From Acetobacter syzygii (GTDB lineage: Bacteria; Pseudomonadota; Alphaproteobacteria; Acetobacterales; Acetobacteraceae), in NCBI RefSeq assembly GCF_000964225.1, contig NZ_BAMZ01000008.1:124001-188000 (forward strand): a DNA stretch of 64,000 nucleotides. The letters are read 5' to 3'. The notes under the pieces are model-generated. The model saw nothing but the letters and a program-made list of their open reading frames with translations. It had not been told where the DNA came from and did not search any database. Below are positions 1 to 11,273 of this stretch, piece after piece. The first letter of the stretch is position 1; every line of letters begins with the position of its first letter. The translations under genes and the position numbers were made by a program.

Positions 1-1107
1 ACCATCAGCGCGATTGCCAGCAAATACACGACCGAAATCGGGAGTGAGACCTCAGCCGCCATTGCAACCTTCAAGAACGATGCCTCAACCCTGACATCGG
101 TCACCGCCCTGCTGAATGACAGCACCTCCCTGCAGGTTGTGCTGGGGGCGTATGGTCTGGGCTCCCTTGCCAGCGATACGGACGTGGTGAAAACCCTGCT
201 GACGCAGGACCCTGATTCGTCCACCTCGCTGGCCCAGACATCGGGCAATTCCTCGTGGCAGGCTTTTGCCGAAGCCTTCAAGGCGTGGGGGCAGAATGGT
301 GGCAAGGGGAGCATTCTCTCCACCAGTCTTGTGGCTACGATCTCTTCCAACTTTCAGGCCAACACCACCTCTTTGGTGGAGTCCGGGCTGAGCGCATTTT
401 CAAACTCGGCCAGTTCAATCACCACGGCCAGCGCGCTGCTGGCCAATAGCACCGTATTGCAGGTTGTAACCGGCGCTTACGGGCTGGATGCAGCCAGTAA
501 CGAAAAAACGCTGATCAACGCGCTGCTGACGCAGGACCCCACCTCCACCACATCGCTTGCCAGTGCATCGGGGAATTCCACGTGGCAGACTTTTGCCGAT
601 GCGTTTGAGGTCTGGGGCAAAAGTGGCGGCAGTGTCAGCGCTACGCCGTTCACGTCCGAAAAAATCCAGAGCATTGTGGACGACTACCAGCTACGGCAGT
701 ACGAGGCCTCCAAGAGTGTGAGTGATAACGGGGTGGGGAACGCCCTGTATTTTACCCGCACCATGAGCAGCATTACCTCCCTGTCGCAGCTTATGTCGGA
801 CCCGACCCTGCTCAAGGTGGTGGAAACGGTCTCCGGCTACGACCCGGACCAGTTTGGCGCGCTCGATTATGACCAGCAGGTCCGTCTGCTGGAAAAAAAG
901 GTGGATCTGACCAAACTGTCCACGTCCAAACAGATCCAGCAGTATGCCGAGCAGTATCTGGCCATGTTGCAGATCAACCCGCAAACGACCGATACCCCGG
1001 CCAGCCTGCTTGATCTGTTTGGTGGGGATGACAGTGATGACGGTATTCTCGCACTGTTTGGGGACAGCAGCGATTCCTCGGGCGATCTTTATTCCAGCCT
1101 GTTCTAG
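1..1107 (+). CDS. DUF1217 flagellar-associated protein (5' end missing)
   Basis: The reading frame is open from the first base of the window to a TAG at 1105-1107, so only the C-terminal part (about 368 residues) is seen. It holds two copies of a module of about 110 residues: each has a 'tLTsassLLaNStvLQVV.GAYGLd' stretch, then 'LLTQDP.StTSLA..SGNS.WQ.FA.AF..WG', at roughly 85-150 bp and 420-630 bp. This module is typical of DUF1217 proteins, which occur beside flagellar genes in alphaproteobacteria; their exact role is unknown to me. The C-terminus is acidic and Ser/Asp-rich. It lies 65 bp upstream of fliI in the same direction, so it is probably part of the flagellar operon. Family assignment is from pattern recognition only. 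Confidence 0.75.
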   Translation, partial: TISAIASKYTTEIGSETSAAIATFKNDASTLTSVTALLNDSTSLQVVLGAYGLGSLASDTDVVKTLLTQDPDSSTSLAQTSGNSSWQAFAEAFKAWGQNGGKGSILSTSLVATISSNFQANTTSLVESGLSAFSNSASSITTASALLANSTVLQVVTGAYGLDAASNEKTLINALLTQDPTSTTSLASASGNSTWQTFADAFEVWGKSGGSVSATPFTSEKIQSIVDDYQLRQYEASKSVSDNGVGNALYFTRTMSSITSLSQLMSDPTLLKVVETVSGYDPDQFGALDYDQQVRLLEKKVDLTKLSTSKQIQQYAEQYLAMLQINPQTTDTPASLLDLFGGDDSDDGILALFGDSSDSSGDLYSSLF

Positions 1108-1172
1108 GCAAGGTGGTCCCACCCTCCATGCGGGGTGGGGCAGCATAACCCCGTATCTGGTTTGTTGTTGAC

Positions 1173-2597
1173 GTGAGTTCGGACCCGCTTTCTTCCTCGC
1201 CTGTCGAGGCATCCGTTTCCGCCCTTTCTGGTGTGCTGGAGGCGGTGCGTGGTGCCATTGCCAGCCCCCGGCATGATGTGCCGGTGGGGGTGCTGGAAGG
1301 CCGCGTAACGGGTTTGTCCGGCCTTTCGGTCTCGTTGAGTGGCCTGCGTGACTTTACGGGGGTGGGGGACCGGGTGACCATTTATGGTCTGGACGGGCGG
1401 CAGACACAGGCCGAAATTGTAGCTTTTAATCAGGATATTGCCATTGCCATGCCCTTTGGCTCGCTGGAGGGGATTGGCTCAGGCTGCCGCGCCACCTTCC
1501 GGCTGTATGATCAGGAGCAGCGCCGCCGCAGGGCCGGGGGCACGCTTATGGTCAACGCCGCATGGCAGGGGCGGGTGGTGGACCCCATGGGCCGCCCGAT
1601 GGATGGCAAAGGCCCACTCCCGGGGGAGGGTACGGCCCAGCGGCTCCATGCCTCCCCACCTGAGGCCGCCATGCGTGGCCGCCTTGGCCCGCGCATAGAC
1701 CTTGGGGTGCGGGCACTCAACCTGTTTACCACCTGCCGCGAGGGGCAGCGCCTTGGCCTGTTTGCGGGGTCAGGCGTTGGCAAGTCCACCCTTATGGGAA
1801 TGCTCGCGCGGGATACCGCGTGTGATGTTGCGGTTATTGCGCTGGTGGGTGAGCGTGGGCGTGAAGTGCGCGAGTTTGTGGAGGATGATCTGGGGCCGGA
1901 GGGGCTGGCCAAATCTGTTGTGGTAGTGGCAACATCGGACACATCCCCCCTTATGCGGCGCGAGGCCGCCTATGCCGCCATGGCCGTGGCCGAGCACTTC
2001 CGCGATCAGGGCAAATCGGTGCTGATGCTGATGGATAGCGTAACCCGCTTTTGCCAGGCCCTGCGTGAGATTGGCCTGTCCTCGGGTGAGCCACCGGCCA
2101 CGCGCGGTTATCCGCCCAGCGTTTTTGCCGAACTCCCCCGCCTGCTGGAGCGTGCGGGACCGGGGCTGATGGATAAAAACGGGCACGCAGGGCAGATGAC
2201 CGCCATGTTCTCCGTACTGGTGGAAGGCGATGACCAGAACGAACCCGTGGCCGATGCCGTGCGGGGTATTCTGGATGGTCATGTGGTACTGGAGCGGCGC
2301 ATTGCGGAATCCGGGCGTTACCCGGCGGTCAATGTGCTGCGCTCGCTCTCCCGCACGGTGCCGGGATGCCTGACGGAGGAGGAGAACCAGCTTGTGCTGC
2401 AGGCGCGCTCCTGCCTGTCCACATGGGATGAAATGCAGGACATGGTGCGCCTTGGCGCGTACCGCCCCGGCAATGACCCACGGGTGGACGAGGCGATCCG
2501 GGTCGCTCCGGCGCTGGAGGAAATGCTGAAGCAGCGTAAAGGCGAGCGCGCAACCCTGCCAGAATGCTTTGATGCCCTGCGGGGCGCGCTCTCGTAG
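1173..2597 (+). CDS. fliI: Flagellum-specific ATPase FliI
   Basis: This is the cytoplasmic ATPase of the flagellar type III export apparatus, which works with FliH and FliJ to load axial subunits into the FlhA/FlhB export gate. The 474-residue protein has the usual length. Walker A (GSGVGKST) lies at about residues 199-206 and Walker B (VLMLMDSVTRF) at about 282-292. The F1-type 'GEPPATRGYPPSVF' segment follows and the C-terminus is helical. The start is a GTG at 1173, the first plausible start after the preceding stop. The next gene, fliJ, begins 10 bp after the stop, which fits a fliI-fliJ unit. No fliH is seen nearby in the window. Confidence 0.96.
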   Translation: MSSDPLSSSPVEASVSALSGVLEAVRGAIASPRHDVPVGVLEGRVTGLSGLSVSLSGLRDFTGVGDRVTIYGLDGRQTQAEIVAFNQDIAIAMPFGSLEGIGSGCRATFRLYDQEQRRRRAGGTLMVNAAWQGRVVDPMGRPMDGKGPLPGEGTAQRLHASPPEAAMRGRLGPRIDLGVRALNLFTTCREGQRLGLFAGSGVGKSTLMGMLARDTACDVAVIALVGERGREVREFVEDDLGPEGLAKSVVVVATSDTSPLMRREAAYAAMAVAEHFRDQGKSVLMLMDSVTRFCQALREIGLSSGEPPATRGYPPSVFAELPRLLERAGPGLMDKNGHAGQMTAMFSVLVEGDDQNEPVADAVRGILDGHVVLERRIAESGRYPAVNVLRSLSRTVPGCLTEEENQLVLQARSCLSTWDEMQDMVRLGAYRPGNDPRVDEAIRVAPALEEMLKQRKGERATLPECFDALRGALS

Positions 2598-2607
2598 CTG
2601 AACGTCT

Positions 2608-3033
2608 ATGAGCAGCGCCAGAATTCGCTCCCTGAACGCGCTTATTCGCCTGCGCAAAACAGAGGTGGACGAGGCCAAGGCCGGTATGGCCCGTGCCCTT
2701 GCGGCGGAAAACGCGGCCCTGACGGAACTGGACCGCCAGCTGACCCAGATCGAGGTGGAACGCGATGAGGCCGAGGGCGATGCCGGGCGAGAGTCCTTCA
2801 GGCTCTGGCTCCCCATTGCGCAGGAGAACGTGGCGCAGGCCGAGAAGGCTGTTTACAAAACCCGCCAGGATTCCATTCGGGTGCGCGAGGAGCTGATCCA
2901 CGCCAACGCGGCATTCAAGGCTGCCCAGACCCTGCTGGACAAGCGCGAGGAGGAGGAGCGCATCCTGCGCACCCGGCGCGAACAGGCGGAACTGGATGAC
3001 CTGTCCCGCCGGAGCCGCCCGTTTTTTATGTAA
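2608..3033 (+). CDS. fliJ: Flagellar export chaperone FliJ
   Basis: The product has 141 residues and is almost entirely charged helix (long runs of alternating E/R/K/A with leucine spacing), as expected for FliJ. FliJ is a coiled-coil protein that enters the FliI hexamer and escorts export chaperones. The gene lies directly after fliI with a 10 bp gap. Sequence conservation in FliJ is weak, so the call rests on length, coiled-coil character and position. The start is ATG at 2608, in a GC-rich context without a strong ribosome binding site, which suggests coupling to fliI translation. Confidence 0.85.
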   Translation: MSSARIRSLNALIRLRKTEVDEAKAGMARALAAENAALTELDRQLTQIEVERDEAEGDAGRESFRLWLPIAQENVAQAEKAVYKTRQDSIRVREELIHANAAFKAAQTLLDKREEEERILRTRREQAELDDLSRRSRPFFM

Positions 3034-3231
3034 GTTGGGCAAGGTTCCATCGTTTGGTGGCAATAAACCCCCTGACCGTGAAAAAACGGTGGCAAATGGT
3101 TCTTTTCTTTTGTTTGATCCTTGAGAAAGCGGAGTGCGCCCGCTATCGCTTACAGATCATAAGGGGCTGACAGTGATCGTGCACCATGCGACCCGTTTCT
3201 TCCCCACACTCGTGAGTGATTAGGAAAACGT

Positions 3232-3996
3232 ATGCAACAGACAGAGCAGCAACCCGCAAAAATTTTTATTGCGACCCCATGTTTTGGCGGCATGGTGACG
3301 CAGGAGTACATGGAATCCATTATTGCATGTGCCGGGGTGCTCCAGGTTCCCATGACGTTGTCCCTGTTGGGGGATGACGCCATGATCAGTCGCGCACGTA
3401 ATACCCTGACCCACAAGTTCCTGACTCTGTCTGACGCAACGCATCTTTTGTTCATTGACGCCGATATTGGTTTTCCTGCCGAGGCTCCCGCCCGCCTGCT
3501 GGCCGCAGGCAAGGATGTGGTGGCCGGGGCTTACCCGATCCGCGAATATTTCTGGGACAAAACCACGCAGACCAACATGCTGCATGGTGAAGCGCAGGAA
3601 ACGGCCTCCCTCCGCTATGTGGGCGAGACCGAGGCCATGCACCAGCAGATTGAAAAAGGCCCCATGGTGCGCACCCATTATGCAGGCACCGGCTTTATGC
3701 TTATCAGCCGTGGCGCGCTGGAACGGATGGTCAAGGCCTACCCCGAAACCGCCTACCGCCGCATAGATGCAGCCGATGGCGAGGCAGGCGGGACCGCCTA
3801 CGCCCTGTTTGATGGCAGCATTGACCCCGAAACCGGGACCTACCTGAGCGAGGACTTTACCTTCTGCCGCCGCTGGCGCGAAATTGGGGGCGAAGTCTGG
3901 CTGGATACCTCGATCAATCTGACACATGCAGGCCGTGCCGCGTTCCATGGCAAACCGGGCTGCCGTGTTGGCATGGTTCACCACAAGGGCGCCTAA
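3232..3996 (+). CDS. GT-A fold glycosyltransferase-like protein in the flagellar locus
   Basis: The product has 254 residues. It opens with 'KIFIATPCFGGMV', a Rossmann-like first strand, and has a metal-binding DxD-type motif in 'HLLFIDADIGF' at about residues 75-85. 'YAGTGFMLISR' and 'EDFTFCRRWR' follow, the latter resembling the ED motif of family 2 type transferases. No membrane segment or signal peptide is visible. The gene sits between fliJ and motB, with 198 bp upstream that may hold a separate promoter and 17 bp to motB. The position suggests a role in glycosylating a flagellar protein, but the acceptor and donor are not shown by sequence. It could also act on another surface polymer. 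Confidence 0.65.
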   Translation: MQQTEQQPAKIFIATPCFGGMVTQEYMESIIACAGVLQVPMTLSLLGDDAMISRARNTLTHKFLTLSDATHLLFIDADIGFPAEAPARLLAAGKDVVAGAYPIREYFWDKTTQTNMLHGEAQETASLRYVGETEAMHQQIEKGPMVRTHYAGTGFMLISRGALERMVKAYPETAYRRIDAADGEAGGTAYALFDGSIDPETGTYLSEDFTFCRRWREIGGEVWLDTSINLTHAGRAAFHGKPGCRVGMVHHKGA

Positions 3997-4013
3997 GGTC
4001 GCAGTAGCACCAC

Positions 4014-5357
4014 ATGCCAGATAACAAAAAACGCCCCATTATTATCAAACGTGGGGGTGATTCAGGCGAGCATGGCCATCACGGCGGCGCATGGAAGATT
4101 GCGTACGCTGACTTTATGACGGCCATGATGGCCTTCTTTCTGGTTATGTGGCTGCTGAACGCAACAACGGAAGAACAGCGCAAGGGTATTGCGCAGTTCT
4201 TTAACCCCATGGCGGAAAAAGATACCCGTCTGGGTTCTTCCAACGGGATGCTGGAAACATCGCCCTCCCCGCTGACCGCTGGCACAACCCTGCGCAAGGT
4301 CAAGGATGGGGATGCCCCGGATGATGATGGGGGCGAACAGCCCGGCGCCAAAGATGCTGCCCGTCGCTCGGAGGAAGGTGGCTCCCCCGATAATATCACC
4401 CGTGGCCTTAAAACGCACCTGACCCCGGCAACCCCGGCCATTATTCCCATTGGTGGGCCGGAAAGTGGCGGGGGTAAAAATCTGGGCAGCATAGGCGTGG
4501 ACAACCCTGTAGCTGCCGCAGCAGAGCAGACCAAGATCGACACCATGGTCAAGGGGCTGGAACAGGCCGTGGCCCAAAACCCGGATACGCAGGCTGCAAG
4601 TAGCAATATGTCCGTCTCCTTCGGGCGGGACGATATCCGGATTGAACTGCGCGACGCGAACAATACACCCATGTTCGATACGGCCTCCGCCACCCCCAAC
4701 GCTGCCGGGCGCAAAATGCTGGAGCAGATTGGTGCGTGGCTGGCCCCTATGCCAGAACAGCTTTCCATTGTGGGCTATACCGATGCCGACCAGTACCGCC
4801 CCAGCAAACGGGGTGGCATGTCCAACTGGACCCTGTCCGCACAGCGGGCGGATGGTGCGCGCGAAGTTCTGGTCCGGGCAGGGTACCCCGACCGGAATAT
4901 TCTGAGCGTATCTGGCCGGGCGGACCGTGATCTGGCTGTGCCATCTGACCCCGGTTCCGCCGCCAACCGGCGCGTGGTGCTGATTTTGCACCGCCGTTTT
5001 GTAAACCCGGACCAGTCCGGTGGGGCAATTGTACCCCTGCCTGCCCCCGCAGGTGCTCCGGCGGGGCAGGCTGCTCCCGCGGCACCGCCTGTGGCCCCAG
5101 CAGGGCAGACCGCACCTGCCGCACCTGTGGGCAATGGCGCACCACCCGCTCCTGCGCCCCAGTCCGGGGCTGTTCCGCCGCAAGCCCAGCCCGCCCCTGC
5201 TCCGGCACAGGCCCCTGCTGCCCCGCCCCGGCGGGTCAGGGGGGTACGCATAAGGGCATCAACACGGCCAAAAACAGAACCGGCACAGGCCCCGCCGCCC
5301 GCCGTGGACCAGCCTTTTCAGCCCGCGCAGGATACGTGGACACCCGCACCGCAGTAA
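4014..5357 (+). CDS. motB: Flagellar motor stator protein MotB
   Basis: MotB pairs with MotA to form the proton-conducting stator and anchors it to peptidoglycan. The single N-terminal membrane helix includes 'YADFMTAMMAFFLVMWLL', whose Asp (about residue 32) is the proton-binding residue. A plug/linker region follows. The OmpA-like peptidoglycan-binding domain spans about residues 200-330, with 'VGYTDAD', 'NWTLSAQRA' and 'SAANRRVVLIL'. The protein is long (447 residues) because of an added Pro/Ala-rich tail of about 115 residues. The start ATG at 4014 lies 17 bp after the glycosyltransferase gene; motA follows 82 bp downstream, so the order is motB-motA. Confidence 0.95.
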   Translation: MPDNKKRPIIIKRGGDSGEHGHHGGAWKIAYADFMTAMMAFFLVMWLLNATTEEQRKGIAQFFNPMAEKDTRLGSSNGMLETSPSPLTAGTTLRKVKDGDAPDDDGGEQPGAKDAARRSEEGGSPDNITRGLKTHLTPATPAIIPIGGPESGGGKNLGSIGVDNPVAAAAEQTKIDTMVKGLEQAVAQNPDTQAASSNMSVSFGRDDIRIELRDANNTPMFDTASATPNAAGRKMLEQIGAWLAPMPEQLSIVGYTDADQYRPSKRGGMSNWTLSAQRADGAREVLVRAGYPDRNILSVSGRADRDLAVPSDPGSAANRRVVLILHRRFVNPDQSGGAIVPLPAPAGAPAGQAAPAAPPVAPAGQTAPAAPVGNGAPPAPAPQSGAVPPQAQPAPAPAQAPAAPPRRVRGVRIRASTRPKTEPAQAPPPAVDQPFQPAQDTWTPAPQ

Positions 5358-5439
5358 CCCGCCCGTAAAACAGGATGATGATGCGCCGCTGGCAGTTGGT
5401 GCCAGCCCGGCGCAAGTAGATGGAAGTGGAGACCGTTAA

Positions 5440-6324
5440 ATGCTGTTCATCGGGGGGCTCATTTTTGCGCTGCTCTGCGTATTTGGTTCGTTTGTGGCAT
5501 CGGGGGGGGCGCTGGCACCCCTTATCATGTCCATGCCGTTCGAACTGCTGACCATTCTTGGGGCCGCGATTGGCATTTTTGTCATGTCCAATTCCAAGGA
5601 TGTGCTCAAGGAATTCCCGCACTATCTGCGCCGCACCATCAAGGGGCCACGCTACAACAAAGCCGCTTACACGGAACTGCTGGTGACGTTGTTCCGTTTT
5701 ATGCGGCTGGCGCAGGCCAAGGGCAACATGGCGCTTGAAGAGCATATTGAAAACCCGAACGACAGCAGCATTTTTGCCCTCTCCCCCAATGTGCGGGATG
5801 ATGTGGCGACCCGTAGCCTGATCTGCGATTATCTGCGTCTGGTCAGCCTGAACATGGATGACGCCTACCAGCTGGATGAGGTCATGGGCCGCGAGCTCAA
5901 AAAGAACCTGAGCGAGGAGCTGCATACGGCCGAAAGCCTGCAAAGCATTGCCGACGCCCTGCCAGCCCTTGGCATTGTGGCCGCCGTGCTGGGGGTGATC
6001 AAAACCATGGCCTCCATCAGCAAGCCGCCGGTCATTCTGGGTGAGATGATTGCAGGCGCACTTGTGGGCACCTTCCTTGGTGTGCTTTTGTCTTATGGTG
6101 TTGTGGCCCCGCTTTCGTCTAGAATGCGCGATGTGGTCATGCAGGACGCCCGTTACCAGGACCTGATCCGCACGGTATTTGTGGCGCATCTGCAAGGCAA
6201 TCCGCCGCAGATCTGTGCGGAAATCGGGCGTAAGGACATCCCCCATGCGTTTATGCCAACATTCGCAGAACTGGATTCCGCTTTGTCCGAAGCAAGTAAC
6301 CCCGGCGCTGCTGCCGCAGCCTGA
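5440..6324 (+). CDS. motA: Flagellar motor stator protein MotA
   Basis: MotA is the four-helix inner-membrane stator subunit that couples ion flow through MotB to torque on FliG. The 294-residue length is typical. Two hydrophobic segments lie at the N-terminus ('MLFIGGLIFALLCVFGSFVASGG' region and residues 27-50). A charged cytoplasmic loop follows, then the conserved 'ADALPALGIVAAVLGVIKTM' and 'GALVGTFLGVLLSYGVVAPL' membrane helices. The ATG at 5440 follows a purine-rich stretch. motA lies downstream of motB, which reverses the order in enterobacteria but is common in alphaproteobacteria. Confidence 0.95.
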   Translation: MLFIGGLIFALLCVFGSFVASGGALAPLIMSMPFELLTILGAAIGIFVMSNSKDVLKEFPHYLRRTIKGPRYNKAAYTELLVTLFRFMRLAQAKGNMALEEHIENPNDSSIFALSPNVRDDVATRSLICDYLRLVSLNMDDAYQLDEVMGRELKKNLSEELHTAESLQSIADALPALGIVAAVLGVIKTMASISKPPVILGEMIAGALVGTFLGVLLSYGVVAPLSSRMRDVVMQDARYQDLIRTVFVAHLQGNPPQICAEIGRKDIPHAFMPTFAELDSALSEASNPGAAAAA

Positions 6325-6372
6325 GGACCATAAAATCGCGGTGGCTGGCCTGCTGGCGGGACGGAGGATGTG

Positions 6373-8496
<2,124 letters not shown>

Positions 8497-8534
8497 CCCG
8501 GGCGCATGAGGCATACTGAGAAGGAAACGGGCGC

Positions 8535-9326
8535 ATGTCCACGACGTCACTGACGACCAACGAGTACACCCTGCTTTCGGCAGCGGAGTCGGCTGCCAAG
8601 AGTTCTGCCTCCACATCCAGCTCCACGTCTTCCACGTCGTCCTCCACCTCCTCCACGGCGGCTCTGTCCTCCCTGGCAGATAACTACACCACGTTCCTGA
8701 CCCTGCTGACCACGCAGCTCACCCACCAGGACCCCAGCAGCCCCATGAGCAGTGACTCGTTCACCAGCGAACTGGTGCAGTTGGCCGGGGTGGAACAGCA
8801 GGTGGAAACCAACAGCAAGCTCTCCTCGCTCATTTCGCTGAACGAGAGCGGGCAGCTGAGTGCGGACAGTGCGCTTGTGGGGTCGGAGGCTACGGCAACC
8901 TCTACCACCCTGCCATTGCAGAACAGCTCGGCTACGCTCAACTTTACTGGTTCTTCCGGCCAGACGGTGGCCATTGCGGTTGCCAACTCGGCTGGCACCA
9001 TTGTCAAGGACGATCTGGTAACCGCTACCAGCGGCACCAATACATGGACGTGGGACGGCACGGACAACAGTGGCAACCAGTTGTCCGATGGTGCTTACAA
9101 CGTGTCGGTCAAGACCATGGATTCGTCGGGCAATACGTCGGATGCGACCTTTACCGTTACGGGCACCATTACCGGTATTCAGACCGGCACGGACGATATG
9201 GAAGTCCAGATGGGCAGCGCTACCATCCCCATGAGCAAGGTGACCAAGGTGTCCACTTCAAGCAAGTCCACCTCCTCCTCATCTTCCTCCTCTTCAGACA
9301 CGTCCTCCTCTTCCACGGGGACTTGA
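8535..9326 (+). CDS. flgD: Flagellar hook capping/scaffold protein FlgD
   Basis: FlgD caps the growing hook and is required for FlgE polymerisation. The 263-residue protein has a Ser/Thr-rich start. The conserved N-terminal module is 'YTTFLTLLTTQLTHQDP', 'MSSDSFTSELVQLAGVEQQV' at about residues 53-95. The FlgD Ig-like half follows, with 'GTNTWTWDGTDNSGNQLSDGAYNVSV'. The tail is a run of Ser residues. The ATG at 8535 has a purine-rich GAGAAGGAAA upstream. It follows fliK by 38 bp, a common fliK-flgD pairing. Confidence 0.93.
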   Translation: MSTTSLTTNEYTLLSAAESAAKSSASTSSSTSSTSSSTSSTAALSSLADNYTTFLTLLTTQLTHQDPSSPMSSDSFTSELVQLAGVEQQVETNSKLSSLISLNESGQLSADSALVGSEATATSTTLPLQNSSATLNFTGSSGQTVAIAVANSAGTIVKDDLVTATSGTNTWTWDGTDNSGNQLSDGAYNVSVKTMDSSGNTSDATFTVTGTITGIQTGTDDMEVQMGSATIPMSKVTKVSTSSKSTSSSSSSSSDTSSSSTGT

Positions 9327-9334
9327 TGCCCGGC

Positions 9335-9358
9335 GGGGTATGGTGCGTGCCATACCCC
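9335..9358 (+). terminator. Hairpin after flgD, possible terminator
   Basis: Perfect 9-bp arms GGGGTATGG and CCATACCCC enclose a 6-base loop just after the flgD stop. No U tract follows, so it may stabilise the 3' end rather than stop transcription fully. Confidence 0.5.
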
Positions 9359-9421
9359 CTGTTATGGCATGGTCTGGCTGTTTCCTTTTCCACGCAGGTT
9401 AGAATAAAACCAACATATTAC

Positions 9422-9436
9422 TTAACATTAGATTGA
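9422..9436 (+). promoter_or_regulatory. Candidate CtrA-type box upstream of chemoreceptor
   Basis: TTAACATTAGATTGA fits TTAA-N7-TTGA, close to the CtrA consensus TTAA-N7-TTAA. It lies 62 bp before the chemoreceptor start in an AT-richer patch. CtrA controls motility genes in many alphaproteobacteria; binding here is an inference from the motif. Confidence 0.35.
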
Positions 9437-9497
9437 CGGACCGGGGGTGCAACCGGCTATGCCTTAATGCTGATCACTCGCAATAAGGCGGAAAAAT

Positions 9498-10976
9498 ATG
9501 CTGGCCTGGTTTACCGAAAAAGCGCCTTTGCGGCGGAAAATTTCTATCGTCATGGCCTGCTTGCAAGCCTACATGATTTTGCAGATTCTTGTGCAGCTTG
9601 TAAGCTCCGAGATGGATCTTCCGCTGGCGGTGCAGCGTTATCTGGGCCTTGGTGGCTTTGCCGTTAGCTCCGTTATGGTATTTTTGGCCCGCTGGGTGCT
9701 GATCAGCCGCGCAGCCGTACCGTTCGAGACCATTACCGCCCTGACCGAACGCATTGCATCGGGCAAGCTGGACGAGACCATTCCCTACACAGCATGGACG
9801 GATTGTGCCGGTCGTCTGGCCAAGGCGCTGACCACCTTCCGCACGGCTTTGGTCAAGCAGCTTGACCTGCAAAAAATTGCGCAGGACAGCGCGGCCGAGC
9901 AAAAACGGCTGAGCGACCTTACGCAAGAACGCGCCGTGGAGCAGAATGGTCTGATTGTTGAACTGGGCAAGGGGCTTAAAACGCTGGCGGACCGCAATCT
10001 GGCCTTCCAGTTTACCACACCGTTTGCTCCCGAGTTTGACGCCCTGCGCCGTGACTTTAACGAGGCCGTGGCCTCCCTGTCCGAAGCGATGGCCGATGTT
10101 GCGGCGGCTTCCGCCCTTATTCAGGGTGGGTCGATGGAAATTGCCGAAGCCTCGCAGGATTTTGCCCAGCGGACCGAACGGCAGGCTGCGGCTATGGGCC
10201 AGATGGCTGCGTCCATTACCAGTGTAAAAAATGGGGTGGACAACCAGTCCGAAGCTGCGCAGGAAGCCCGTGCAGCCGCCCAGAGCGCGCATGATGCCGT
10301 GCAGCGTTCCACCAAGGTCATGCTGTCTGCCATGTCGGCCATACAGGAGATTGCAACCTCCTCGGCCAAAATGTCGGCCATTATTGGTATTATTGACGAC
10401 ATAGCCTTCCAGACCAACCTGCTGGCCCTGAATGCCGGGGTGGAAGCCGCCCGCGCAGGGGATGCAGGGCGCGGGTTTGCTGTGGTTGCGACCGAAATCC
10501 GGGCACTGGCGCAACGGTCCTCCACCTCATCGCGCGATATTCGTAGCCTGATCGAAGTGTCCACCAAGCAGGTGACCGAGGGCGTGCGCCTTGTGGAGCA
10601 GACCGACCGCGAACTGAAGCTGGTGGTTGGTCAGGTGGATGCCATTACCCGCCATGTTGCAAACATTGCCACCGTGGCCCGCGAACAGGTGGGAAGTCTG
10701 GGTGAGGTCAATACCGCTGCAACCCATATTGATGCCACCACACAGCAGAATGCCGCCATGGTTGAACAGACCGCAGCGGCCGCCCATAACCTGACAAGTG
10801 AGGCCGTGAACCTTGTTAAGGTTGTTGGCCACTTTACCCTGCCCGGTCAGGGCAATGTGCTGGCGGCATCTGGTGGGGGGCGGTCGCGCCCGGCTCTGGC
10901 CAGCCCGGCGGCCCGGCTCCAGTCCGCTCCGCGGCAGTTGGTCAGCAGTGGGGCTGATGGCTGGTCGGATTTCTAG
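9498..10976 (+). CDS. Methyl-accepting chemotaxis protein with minimal periplasmic part
   Basis: This 492-residue chemoreceptor has two membrane helices at about residues 14-34 and 48-70, separated by only about 13 residues. It therefore has no periplasmic ligand-binding domain. A HAMP-like segment follows (about 71-125), then helical signalling domain. The CheA/CheW-contacting hairpin tip is 'IIDDIAFQTNLLALNAGVEAARAGDAGRGFAVVA' in two adjoining parts around residues 300-335. No C-terminal CheR-binding pentapeptide is seen. It probably senses a cytoplasmic or membrane-linked cue such as energy state. The start ATG at 9498 follows GGCGGAAAAAT. A terminator follows the gene. Confidence 0.92.
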   Translation: MLAWFTEKAPLRRKISIVMACLQAYMILQILVQLVSSEMDLPLAVQRYLGLGGFAVSSVMVFLARWVLISRAAVPFETITALTERIASGKLDETIPYTAWTDCAGRLAKALTTFRTALVKQLDLQKIAQDSAAEQKRLSDLTQERAVEQNGLIVELGKGLKTLADRNLAFQFTTPFAPEFDALRRDFNEAVASLSEAMADVAAASALIQGGSMEIAEASQDFAQRTERQAAAMGQMAASITSVKNGVDNQSEAAQEARAAAQSAHDAVQRSTKVMLSAMSAIQEIATSSAKMSAIIGIIDDIAFQTNLLALNAGVEAARAGDAGRGFAVVATEIRALAQRSSTSSRDIRSLIEVSTKQVTEGVRLVEQTDRELKLVVGQVDAITRHVANIATVAREQVGSLGEVNTAATHIDATTQQNAAMVEQTAAAAHNLTSEAVNLVKVVGHFTLPGQGNVLAASGGGRSRPALASPAARLQSAPRQLVSSGADGWSDF

Positions 10977-11013
10977 GCCCCCAATCCCCAGCCGGGGTTA
11001 GGGTGTTCTGCAA

Positions 11014-11045
11014 GGCCGGGTGCCCGCAAGGGGCCCGGCCTTTTT
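11014..11045 (+). terminator. Rho-independent terminator after the chemoreceptor
   Basis: Arms GGCCGGG and CCCGGCC with a loop of about 13 bases are followed by TTTTT. It lies 37 bp after the chemoreceptor stop and separates it from flaF. Confidence 0.85.
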
Positions 11046-11273
11046 GCTGCGCGTGGTGTGTGCTCACTCCGAGTTGTTGCAAAACGCGTTGGGCAGCGGT
11101 TGGGAATCCGCAAAAATATAGAAAATTTTTACGAATTCATGCCAACACTCGGCCTGTGGGTTCCGTTAGGTTGCTCTGGTCACGCACTGGTGCCGGGTGT
11201 AGAATGAATGACACAGACGTTGCTGGTTTTTGCCTGTTGGGTAGGAAGCAGCCGATAAAGATATGGTGTAATC

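Noticed and set aside
11251-11258. GCCGATAA, the sigma28 -10 consensus, before flaF
   Set aside because: No TAAA-type -35 at the right distance, and the start codon would be only about 9 bases from the transcript start. The same 8-mer also occurs by chance inside fliK.
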